This document shows positions 1 to 7,293 of a stretch of 32,363 nt of DNA, piece after piece. The stretch comes from Elusimicrobiota bacterium (GTDB lineage: Bacteria; Elusimicrobiota; Elusimicrobia; UBA1565; UBA9628), in assembly GCA_027452025.1 (NCBI GenBank), contig DAIDHI010000045.1:1-32363 (forward strand), written 5' to 3'. The notes under the pieces are model-generated. The model did no database searches, was not told where the DNA came from, and was given only the letters and a program-made list of their open reading frames with translations. Made by a program: the position numbers and the translations under genes. Position 1 is the first letter of the stretch. Each line of letters begins with the position of its first letter.

Positions 1-173
1 TCGGGGGCCACGCCGCCGCGCACGAGCCCGTAGGGGGTGGGCAGCCGGTCGAACATGTCGACGCGGACGGTCAGTCCCGGAGTCTTGAACAACGCCTCGG
101 CGGCGTAGAAGCCGGAGGGTCCTGAGCCGATGATGGCCACGGAAAGCGGTCTTTCGGGGGTGCCAATTTTCAT
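1..173 (-). CDS. Ferredoxin-NADP+ reductase, FprA/adrenodoxin-reductase type (N-terminal part)
   Basis: Only the first 57 codons are inside the window; the gene runs off the left edge. The reading is my own reverse translation from an ATG at 173. A dinucleotide-binding fingerprint follows about ten residues from the start ([16 protein letters not shown]), then [20 protein letters not shown]. The run [16 protein letters not shown] is the hallmark of the adrenodoxin reductase/FprA flavoprotein family, which binds FAD and NADPH and passes electrons to or from ferredoxin in the cytoplasm. An AAGGAG Shine-Dalgarno sequence lies 10 bases before the ATG (184-189). A glutamate synthase small-subunit-like oxidoreductase shares the first motif but not normally the PTPYGLVR segment. 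The gene follows the terminator-like hairpin of the upstream sugar operon, so it is probably its own transcription unit. Confidence 0.85.
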   Translation of the reverse strand, partial: MKIGTPERPLSVAIIGSGPSGFYAAEALFKTPGLTVRVDMFDRLPTPYGLVRGGVAP

Positions 174-183
174 GAGTGGGTCG

Positions 184-259
184 CTCCTTGCGCAAGCCTA
201 TACGCAACAGAAGTTCCTACATGTTATCATGTTATCGTCCCGGGAACTTTTGCGCAAGG
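184..259 (-). promoter_or_regulatory. Leader of the reductase gene with SD-sequestering inverted repeat
   Basis: Read on the minus strand, CCTTGCGCAA (259-250) is an exact reverse complement of TTGCGCAAGG (195-186). The second arm contains most of the AAGGAG ribosome site (189-184) of the reductase gene. If the transcript starts upstream of 259, these arms could pair across a 54-base loop and hide the ribosome site. Each arm also holds the self-complementary octamer TTGCGCAA, so the same bases could instead be a pair of protein operators. Inside the loop region is a perfect tandem repeat of ATGTTATC (221-228 and 229-236, plus-strand reading), in a stretch richer in A+T than its surroundings. 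I find no convincing -35/-10 pair. The repeats are seen directly; the regulatory role is inference. Confidence 0.4.
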
Positions 260-280
260 GGCGGTGTCTCAATCCCGTGA

Positions 281-330
281 GAAGGGCCGCGGCCGCGCTT
301 TACCTCCTTGTTGCGCGGCCGCGGCCCTTC
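281..330 (-). terminator. Strong hairpin after the sugar operon, with an SD-like loop
   Basis: An 18-bp perfect inverted repeat (281-298 and 313-330) encloses a 14-base loop. It lies 6 bases beyond the stop codon of the last gene of the minus-strand operon, so it fits a transcription terminator. No T-rich tract follows, so it may instead be an mRNA 3'-end stabiliser. The loop reads AACAAGGAGGTAAA on the minus strand, a full Shine-Dalgarno consensus, and ACCTCCTT, the 16S rRNA tail motif, on the plus strand. Confidence 0.6.
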
Positions 331-336
331 GGCGGG

Positions 337-1032
337 CTACTTCGCGGGGCTGGCCAAGAGCCGGACGATCAGGCGGGCATGGCGGCCGAGCTCGCGCCAG
401 CCGATGAGCTTGGACGCGCTGGCCCGGCGCTCGGATAAGACCGCGGGGATCTCCGCCGCGTCCCAGCCGCGCTGCAGGAACCGGGCGACGATCTCGGCGT
501 TGATCTCGAATCCCTCGGCTCGCAGGTCCAAGGCTTTCAGGCGGGAGGCCCGGTAGAGCCGCAGCATCGGCGTGTAGCTCGTGAAGTCGTGACGCAGCAG
601 CCCGCGGTAGAAGGCGTTGACCATCAGGCTCGGCAGCCGCCGGCGCCAGGGCACTTCGGCCAGCCCTTCGCGGGCCAAGAAGGGCGAGCCGGAGACGAGA
701 TCGGCGCCGGCCTCGCGTTGGACTCTGATCAAGTCGGAAAGCTGGGACGGCGCGAAGGTGAGGTCGGCGTCGAGGGTGGCGATCCAGTCGCCTTGGGCCA
801 GATCGAATCCCGTGCGCAGGGCCGCCCCGAGGCCGCGGTTTCGCCGGTGCGCGGCGACTTGGACGGGCGGCCCGAGGCGCTGGAGAGCCTCGCGGGTGCC
901 GTCTGTTGAGCCGTCGTCGACGGCGATGACCTCGAAGGGGCCGCCGAGGGCCGAGAGCGCCGGGAAAAGTTCGCGCGCGAAGCGCTCGACGTTGCCGCGC
1001 TCGTTGAAGCAGGGGATGACGACGGAGAGCAA
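337..1032 (-). CDS. Family 2 glycosyltransferase, polyprenyl-phosphate mannosyltransferase (DPM1)-like
   Basis: Predicted 231-residue cytoplasmic GT-A glycosyltransferase that would move a sugar from an NDP-sugar to a polyprenyl phosphate or a growing glycan. The motifs appear in the usual order: SVVIPCFNERGN at the N-terminus, VIAVDDGSTDGT near residue 37, RNRGLGAALRTGF, then the metal-binding TLDADL. A basic C-terminus (GRHARLIVRLLASPAK) could sit on the membrane; there is no multi-TM tail as in the ArnC/GtrB type. I chose a TTG start at 1032 because it begins exactly at the conserved beta strand and lies 7 bases after the upstream TGA. The open frame continues upstream, but that part overlaps the preceding gene and does not look like a glycosyltransferase. 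It is the last gene of the ugd-uxs operon, so UDP-GlcA or UDP-Xyl are possible donors. The substrate cannot be read from the sequence. Confidence 0.85.
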   Translation of the reverse strand: MLSVVIPCFNERGNVERFARELFPALSALGGPFEVIAVDDGSTDGTREALQRLGPPVQVAAHRRNRGLGAALRTGFDLAQGDWIATLDADLTFAPSQLSDLIRVQREAGADLVSGSPFLAREGLAEVPWRRRLPSLMVNAFYRGLLRHDFTSYTPMLRLYRASRLKALDLRAEGFEINAEIVARFLQRGWDAAEIPAVLSERRASASKLIGWRELGRHARLIVRLLASPAK

Positions 1033-1039
1033 GCGCGCC

Positions 1040-1962
<923 letters not shown>

Positions 1963-1966
<4 letters not shown>

Positions 1967-3291
1967 CGGTCGGGCCGGCCGACGCTGCAGTAGGTAAAGC
2001 CCGCCGCGCGCACGGCCTCCGGGTCGTAGAGGTTGCGGCCGTCGAAGACGATCGGATTGCGCACCAGCTTGAGCACGCGCTTGAAGTCCAGCTTCCTGTA
2101 TTGCGGCCATTCCGTGACGAGGGCCAACCCGTCGGCGCCCTTGACGCAGTCGTAGGCGTCCTTGCAGAAGACGGCCTTCGAGAACTCGGGCAGGGCCCGG
2201 GCCCGCTCCATGGCCACCGGATCGGTGACGCGCACCTTCACCTTGCGCTCGCTGAGCATCCGGACGATGTCGACGGAGGGCGCGAAGCGCATGTCGTCGG
2301 TGTCGGGCTTGAAGGCGAGGCCGAGCAAGGCGATGGTCTTTCCCTCCAGGTTCCAAAGCTGCTGCTCGATGCGGCGCATCACCCAGGTCTTCTGGTGCTC
2401 GTTGATGTCCTTGACGGCCTTGAGCAGCGAGAAGTCGTAGCCCTTCTTCTTGGCGATCCAGTAGAACGCCTCGAGGTCCTTTGGGAAGCAAAAGCCTCCG
2501 AAGCCGATGCCGGGACGCAGGAACAGGGGGCCTATGCGCTTGTCGAGGCCCATGCCTTGGGCGACCAAGCTCACGTCGGCGCCCACCTTCTCGCACAGGG
2601 CCGAGACGGCGTTGATGTAGGAGATCTTCGTGGCCAGGAAAGAGTTCGAGGCGTGCTTGATGAGCTCGGCGCTCTTGACGTCGGTGACGAGCACCGGGGC
2701 GTCGACGCCGGCGTAGAGCTCGCGCATCAGCGTCTCGGCGCGCTTGGAGGTCACGCCGAGGACGACGCGGTCGGGATGAAGGAAATCCTCGACGGCCGAG
2801 CCTTCGCTGAGGAACTCGGGATTGGAGACGACGTCGTAAGGCACGGCCCGCTTGTTGAAGCGCGCCACGGTCTTGGAGACCCAGTCGCCGGTCTCCACCG
2901 GCACGGTCGACTTGTCGACGATGACGGTGTAGCCGGAGAGGTTGCGGGCCACGTCCTCGGCCACGGCCTCGACGGCGGAAAGATCGGCGGAGCCGTCGTC
3001 GCGCGGGGGCGTGCCGACGGCGATGAAGACGACCTCGGCGCGCCGGCCGGGCCGGTTCATGCCTTCTTTGATGGAGCCGGCGAAGGACAGGCGCTTGGCC
3101 TTGATGTTTTTCTTGAACAGCTCCTCGAGGCCCGGCTCGTAGATCGGCACGCGGCCGGACTTCAAGGCGGCCAGCTTCTTGCGGTCGCTGTCGACGCAGA
3201 CGACGCTGTGGCCGAGCTCGGCCAGGCAGGTGCCGGTCACCAGGCCGACGTAGCCCGAGCCCACGACGCAGACGTTATGACGGTTTTTCAT
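1963..3291 (-). CDS. ugd: UDP-glucose 6-dehydrogenase
   Basis: A 442-residue cytoplasmic enzyme that oxidises UDP-glucose to UDP-glucuronate in two NAD+-dependent steps. The N-terminal Rossmann motif [12 protein letters not shown] starts near residue 9. VAVGTPP-like ([12 protein letters not shown]), [33 protein letters not shown] and the catalytic loop [12 protein letters not shown] follow, with the nucleophile at Cys268. The usual residue before that cysteine is Ser or Ala; here it is Phe, a small oddity. The C-terminal UDP-binding domain contains [17 protein letters not shown] and ends in [10 protein letters not shown]. The ATG at 3291 directly precedes the conserved start of the protein. 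This is the first gene of the minus-strand operon and faces a second UDP-sugar dehydrogenase across 71 bp. No strong Shine-Dalgarno sequence is seen. Confidence 0.95.
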
Positions 3292-3297
3292 GGAAGC

Positions 3298-3310
3298 GTA
3301 GGCATCCTAC
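3298..3310. promoter_or_regulatory. Palindrome between the divergent UDP-sugar dehydrogenase genes
   Basis: GTAGG-CAT-CCTAC is a perfect 5-bp inverted repeat with a 3-base centre, followed by an A6 tract. It lies 7 bases upstream of the ugd start and 18 bases before the -35 box of the opposite gene. The position would suit an operator or the leader hairpin of ugd. The symmetry is observed; binding by a regulator is inference. Confidence 0.3.
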
Positions 3311-3327
3311 AAAAAATCGTCACGCGA

Positions 3328-3356
3328 TTGCATGGTCCGGCATTAGAAGTTATACT
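3328..3356 (+). promoter_or_regulatory. Sigma70-type promoter, apparently leaderless
   Basis: TTGCAT (3328-3333), a 17-base spacer and TATACT (3351-3356) form a good housekeeping promoter. The GTG start codon at 3363 lies 7 bases after the last base of the -10 box, where transcription would normally begin. No Shine-Dalgarno sequence is present. The mRNA is therefore probably leaderless. Confidence 0.7.
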
Positions 3357-3362
3357 CCCAAT

Positions 3363-4628
3363 GTGAAGCGCATCGGCGTCGTCGGGCTCGGCTACGTCGG
3401 CCTGCCTCTCGCGATGGAATTTTGCCGCAAAAACCTGCCCGTTTTCGGCCTCGAGGTCGACGAAACCCGGGTCCGGCAGCTTCGCCGCGGCCGCTCTTAC
3501 GTCTCCGACGTGGCGTCCTCCGAGCTGGCGGGCTTCGCTCGCAAGGGCCTCTTCACGGCGTCCGCCGACGACCGCGGCCTGTCGGCCTGCGACGCGGTAT
3601 TGGTCTGTGTCCAGACGCCCTTGCGCAAGACAAAGGAGCCGGACCTCGGCCGCATCGTCGCCGCCATGGAGACGATTGCGCGGCGGCCCCGGCTCGGCCG
3701 TTTGGTGGTGGTCGAAAGCACCGTATTCCCCGGCGCCACGGAGGAGGTCGTCCTGCCGATCTTGTCGCGGGGCGGGCGAAAGCTCGGCCGGGACTTCTTC
3801 CTGGCGTTTTCCCCGGAACGGGTCGACCCGGGCAACTCGCGCTACACCATCTCCAACACGCCCAAGGTGGTCGGCGGAGTGGACGCCGAATCGACTCGCC
3901 GCGCCGTGGCGCTCTACGAGCGCATCGTCGCTCGCGTCGTGCCCGTCTCGAGCGCGCGGACGGCCGAGATGGCCAAGCTCCTCGAGAACTCCTTTCGCGC
4001 CGTCAACATCGCCCTGGTCAACGAGATGGCGCAGTCCTGCCGGCGCCTCGGCGTCGACGTCTGGGAGATCCTCGCGGCGGCGGCGACCAAGCCCTTCGGC
4101 TTCATGCCGTTCCAGCCCGGCCCCGGCATCGGGGGCCACTGCATACCGAAGGACCCGCAGCTGCTGACCTGGAAGCTCAAGCTCCTCAATTTCGAGCCGC
4201 GCTTCATCCAGCTCGCCACGGCGATCAACGGCGGCATGCCGGCCTACGTCGTCGAGCGCATCGGCGGCCTGCTCAATCGCTTGCGCAAGCCGCTGCGAGG
4301 CAGCCGCGTGCTCCTGTTGGGGGTGGCCTACAAGGCGGGGACGTCGGACTACCGCGAGTCCCCCGCGCTTGATATCATGCAGCTGTTGATCGAGGCGGGA
4401 GCGCAGGTGTCCTATCACGACGCTTTTGTGCCGCGGCTGCGGCTCGCAGGGAAGGCCTTTTCGTCTCGGCCCTTGACCGCGGCCGCGCTGCGCCGCGCCG
4501 ACTGCGTGGCGATCACGACGGCCCACGCCGGCGTGGACTATGCCCGCGTCGCGCGCGCGGCCCGCGCCGTCTTCGACGCGCGAAACGCCACCGCGGGGAT
4601 TTCCCGCCGCAACGTGGAGACGCTTTAG
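3363..4628 (+). CDS. UDP-N-acetyl-D-hexosamine 6-dehydrogenase (WbpA/WecC family)
   Basis: A 421-residue NAD+-dependent nucleotide-sugar dehydrogenase that would oxidise UDP-GlcNAc or UDP-ManNAc to the uronic acid for surface glycans. GVVGLGYVGLPLAMEF opens the Rossmann domain. VCVQTPLRKTKEPDL, VVVESTVFPGATEEVV, FSPERVDPGN and KLLENSFRAVNIALVNEMA follow. The catalytic loop PGPGIGGHCIPKDP carries Cys260, and LGVAYKAGTSDYRESPAL lies in the C-terminal domain. The GGHCIPxDP loop separates this branch from UDP-glucose dehydrogenases (GGxCFPKD), so the two divergent genes are not duplicates with the same job. WbpA-type (UDP-GlcNAc) resemblance seems somewhat stronger, but C2 stereochemistry cannot be decided here. 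The GTG start is fixed by the conserved N-terminus and the leaderless promoter. A histidine kinase gene follows after 5 bases. Confidence 0.9.
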   Translation: MKRIGVVGLGYVGLPLAMEFCRKNLPVFGLEVDETRVRQLRRGRSYVSDVASSELAGFARKGLFTASADDRGLSACDAVLVCVQTPLRKTKEPDLGRIVAAMETIARRPRLGRLVVVESTVFPGATEEVVLPILSRGGRKLGRDFFLAFSPERVDPGNSRYTISNTPKVVGGVDAESTRRAVALYERIVARVVPVSSARTAEMAKLLENSFRAVNIALVNEMAQSCRRLGVDVWEILAAAATKPFGFMPFQPGPGIGGHCIPKDPQLLTWKLKLLNFEPRFIQLATAINGGMPAYVVERIGGLLNRLRKPLRGSRVLLLGVAYKAGTSDYRESPALDIMQLLIEAGAQVSYHDAFVPRLRLAGKAFSSRPLTAAALRRADCVAITTAHAGVDYARVARAARAVFDARNATAGISRRNVETL

Positions 4629-4633
4629 TCCCG

Positions 4634-6487
4634 ATGGCGGACGAGCAGGCCACCGATTTCGACCGTCAGTGCCTGGAGGCGCTCAAGTCCCTCGGCAAGA
4701 CCCTGGGGCAGATGACGCTCTACAAGATCGGCCACCCGGCCGTGGCCACGACGCTCAAGCTCGCCGAGGACAACCTGCAGGCCGCCTTGAGCCAGGTCCC
4801 GGAGCTCGCCGTCTCCATCGACGGCGACAAGGTGATCGCCAACGGGCGAATCGTCGGCGCGACGATGTCCTTGCCGAACACCCTCAAGTCGCTCTTCACC
4901 CGCTTCAAGCTCAGCAGCGTCTCCTTCAAGGCGGGTCTGAGCAACGCCGATCTCATCGCGCTTTGCGAGCTGGCGGCGGCGCGTCCCGGCGCCGGAGCGC
5001 CCCAGGACCCGAAGGCTTATCTGGCCGAGCGCGGGGTTTCCTGCATCGTCTTCAACGAGGCGATCTACGCGAAGATGGACAAGGGCCAGGAGTCCGAGGG
5101 CGCGTCCGCCGCGGGCGCCGCGGCCGCCTCGGAAGGCATCGATCCGGCGATCGCCCAAGCCCTCGACCTGCGGTCGGTGGACGCCACGATCATGGCGCTG
5201 GTCGACAAGGCCGTGCCCGACGCCGCCCGGAGAGGCGAGGTCTTCGAGAAGGTCATGGCCCTGCTTAGGGAGGACATCGAGCGGCGCATCGAGGAAGTGA
5301 TCCAACCGCTGCGCCGCGAGAAGACCGCGCTGCAAAACGAGCAGCAGCGCACGACGGGCGTGCTGCAGAACATGGTGGAGGGCGTCGTCGTCGTCGACGA
5401 GCACGGCAAGATCCTCATGATGAACCCGGCCGCCGAGCAGATCTACGGCACTACGCTCGCCCAGTCCGCAGGCATGCACCTGACCGAGAAGGCGGGCGAG
5501 GAGCACGTCATCACGCTGGCCGCCGAGATCACCACGCCCAACGACCGCGAGGTCAGCAAGGACATCGCCGTGGCCGGCACGGAGGAGACGCGCCGCGCCA
5601 TCAAGCAGTCCGGCGCCATCGTGCAGAACCAGGAAGGCAAGGTCGTCGGCATGGTCTCCCAGCTGACCGACGCGGCCAAGCACAAGGACCTGCAGCGCAT
5701 GCAGCGCGACTTCATCGCCCACGTCACGCACGAACTGCGCGCGCCCCTGTCGTCGATCCGCGCCGCGCTGGAGATCCTCCAAGGCGAGATCGCCGGGCGC
5801 ATCAAGGAGGACGAGGGCCGCATGCTCGCCACGGCCCTCAAGAACAGCGACCGCCTGGCCGAGCTCATCAACAGCATCCTCGATTTTTCGAAGATCGAAT
5901 CCGGGCAGATGACGGTCTATCCGAAGAAGGCCGACCCGGAGCGCATCGCCCGCGAGGGCGTCGACAGCCTGGCCGCCTGGGCCTCCAAGAAGCGCATCGA
6001 GCTGGCCCTGATCGCGCCGCCGCAGATGCCTCCCGTGCTGTCCGACGTCCCGCGCACCGTCCAAGTCCTCATCAACCTGCTGTCCAACGCCATCAAGTTC
6101 ACGCCCGTCGGCGGCCGGATCACGGTGCGCCTGACCAACGACAAGGGCGGCAACGTCTTCGCCGCGGGCGACCGCTTCGTGCGGTTCGCCGTCACCGACA
6201 CCGGCTGCGGCATCGCCAAGGAAGACCAGAAGAAGATCTTCGAGAAGTTCGTCCAGATCGCCTCGGGCGAGATGCATGTCGGCGGCACGGGCCTGGGCTT
6301 GGCCATCGCCAAGGCCCTCGTGCACCTGCAAGGCGGCCGGATGTGGGTGGAAAGCGAGCCCGGGAAGGGCTCGACCTTCCTGTTCACCCTGCCGGTTTGG
6401 ACCGGCCGCGAGGAAGGCGCTCCTCCCGCCGCGCGCAAGCCCGCGGCCAAGCGTCCTTGGTGGAAGGCCCTGCTCGGCGTCAGGTAG
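4634..6487 (+). CDS. Soluble PAS-domain sensor histidine kinase
   Basis: A 617-residue protein with no signal peptide or membrane helix, so probably cytoplasmic. Residues 10-150 form an uncharacterised N-terminal region; its pattern (GHPAVATTLKLAEDNL, then a VSIDGDKVIANGRIV segment) resembles N-terminal regions seen ahead of signalling domains. An Ala/Gly linker (155-168) and a charged helix (200-240) lead to a PAS domain (about 243-345). HisKA carries the phospho-acceptor His366 in FIAHVTHELRAPLSS. The HATPase domain has N-box Asn485 (NLLSNAIKFTP), G1 DTGCGI (522-527), F-box FEKFVQ and G2 GGTGLGLAI (550-558). All catalytic boxes are intact, so it should be an active kinase. No response regulator is adjacent. 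It sits 5 bases after the UDP-HexNAc dehydrogenase gene, suggesting co-transcription with sugar-nucleotide synthesis. Its 3' end overlaps the convergent comF by 8 bases. Confidence 0.9.
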   Translation: MADEQATDFDRQCLEALKSLGKTLGQMTLYKIGHPAVATTLKLAEDNLQAALSQVPELAVSIDGDKVIANGRIVGATMSLPNTLKSLFTRFKLSSVSFKAGLSNADLIALCELAAARPGAGAPQDPKAYLAERGVSCIVFNEAIYAKMDKGQESEGASAAGAAAASEGIDPAIAQALDLRSVDATIMALVDKAVPDAARRGEVFEKVMALLREDIERRIEEVIQPLRREKTALQNEQQRTTGVLQNMVEGVVVVDEHGKILMMNPAAEQIYGTTLAQSAGMHLTEKAGEEHVITLAAEITTPNDREVSKDIAVAGTEETRRAIKQSGAIVQNQEGKVVGMVSQLTDAAKHKDLQRMQRDFIAHVTHELRAPLSSIRAALEILQGEIAGRIKEDEGRMLATALKNSDRLAELINSILDFSKIESGQMTVYPKKADPERIAREGVDSLAAWASKKRIELALIAPPQMPPVLSDVPRTVQVLINLLSNAIKFTPVGGRITVRLTNDKGGNVFAAGDRFVRFAVTDTGCGIAKEDQKKIFEKFVQIASGEMHVGGTGLGLAIAKALVHLQGGRMWVESEPGKGSTFLFTLPVWTGREEGAPPAARKPAAKRPWWKALLGVR

Positions 6488-7202
6488 ACGCCCGACCCTG
6501 CCGGGCGAAGACGAAGCCGTCCACCGGCCCCGCGCCGGCCTCGCGCAGCGCCGCGGCGCACGCCTCCAAGGAGGCTCCCGACGTGCAGACGTCGTCGATG
6601 AGCAGCAGCCTCATCCCGCGCGCCCGGCCGGCGCCTTCGGCCGCGGCGATGACGCCGCGCAGGTTTTGCAGCCGCTCGCCGCGACCGAGGCGCCATTGCG
6701 GCCGCGTGGCCCGGGCCCGGCGCAGCAGCGGCAGCACGGGCACGCGGAGCTCCCGGCCCAGGGCCTCGGCGATGAGCTGGGCCTGGTTATAGCCGCGCAG
6801 CCGCAGCCGCCGCGCGTGCAGCGGCACGGCCGTCAGGGCGTCGGGAAGCCCCAGCTCCGGGTAGCGCTCGAAGGCCCGCGCCATCCAGCTTCCGGCGGCC
6901 CGGGCCGCTTCTTTGCGGCCCCGGTACTTGAAGGCGTGGACCAGCGAGACGGCCGGGCCGCGATACCAGAAAGCGGCGCGGATGAGGCGGCAGGCGGGCC
7001 TGCCGCTGGAGCAGCGCGAGCAATAGAGCGAAGACGGCCGGCCGGGATCGGCGCAGCGCAGGCAGTAGGGCGGCTGGGCGGGCCGCAGCGCCGCGCGGCA
7101 GCGCGGGCACAGCGGGGGCTCGGTCCCTTTTATAGGCTCGCGGCAATGGGCGCAGACGCGCGGCCAGACGGCGTCGAGCAGCTTGGCGGCCAGCGTCCGC
7201 AT
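6480..7202 (-). CDS. comF: ComF-family double zinc ribbon phosphoribosyltransferase-like protein
   Basis: About 240 residues. The N-terminal half has two Cys-pair clusters, CAHC...CPRC and CLRC...CSRC, forming the double zinc ribbon of ComF/GntX proteins. The C-terminal half is a type I phosphoribosyltransferase fold with HAFKYRGRK, VPLHARRLRLRGYNQAQ and the PRPP loop LLLIDDVCTSGAS. Family members are needed for DNA uptake in naturally transformable bacteria, where ComF acts in the cytoplasm with the DNA-import helicase, but many non-competent species also carry one. The start is taken at the ATG at 7202 (MRTLAAKLLD); an in-frame ATG two codons upstream (7208) is equally possible, and both lie in a palindrome. 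Further upstream codons would run into the PBP promoter region. No other competence genes are nearby. Confidence 0.88.
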   Translation of the reverse strand: MRTLAAKLLDAVWPRVCAHCREPIKGTEPPLCPRCRAALRPAQPPYCLRCADPGRPSSLYCSRCSSGRPACRLIRAAFWYRGPAVSLVHAFKYRGRKEAARAAGSWMARAFERYPELGLPDALTAVPLHARRLRLRGYNQAQLIAEALGRELRVPVLPLLRRARATRPQWRLGRGERLQNLRGVIAAAEGAGRARGMRLLLIDDVCTSGASLEACAAALREAGAGPVDGFVFARQGRAST

Positions 7203-7217
7203 TCCCATAAAGGGAAT
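7201..7217. repeat. Inverted repeat over the comF start
   Basis: ATTCCC-ATAAA-GGGAAT is a perfect 6-bp inverted repeat with a 5-base centre. It covers both candidate ATG codons of comF (7208 and 7202, minus strand). It could be an operator, or an RNA hairpin placing the first ATG in the loop. Function is inferred from position only. Confidence 0.35.
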
Positions 7218-7246
7218 ACGAACGAGGGGGCGGTTTGGTTCCCTCG

Positions 7247-7264
7247 ACCATCCACGTGGATAGT
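7247..7264. promoter_or_regulatory. Near-perfect 18-bp dyad, copy 1, at the PBP promoter
   Basis: ACCATCCAC|GTGGATAGT is an inverted repeat with one mismatch in 9-base arms. It covers the position where the -35 box of the PBP gene would be (7252-7257). The 15-base core ATCCACGTGGATAGT recurs exactly at 14635-14649. Placement over a promoter suggests a transcription-factor operator; this is inference. Confidence 0.45.
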
Positions 7265-7271
7265 TCAAGCT

Positions 7272-7280
7272 TGGTATGAT
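7272..7280 (+). promoter_or_regulatory. Extended -10 promoter for the PBP gene
   Basis: TGGTATGAT gives TG-n-TATGAT, an extended -10 element (hexamer 7275-7280). There is no good -35 box; that place is taken by the palindrome at 7247-7264. Transcription would begin near 7287, leaving a leader of only about 7 bases before the ATG at 7294. Confidence 0.5.
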
Positions 7281-7293
7281 TACGGCTGAGCCC

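Noticed and set aside
4625-6331. A 568-codon frame on the minus strand opposite the histidine kinase.
   Set aside because: The plus-strand frame carries every kinase motif; the opposite reading is a Leu/Asp/Gly/Arg-rich shadow.
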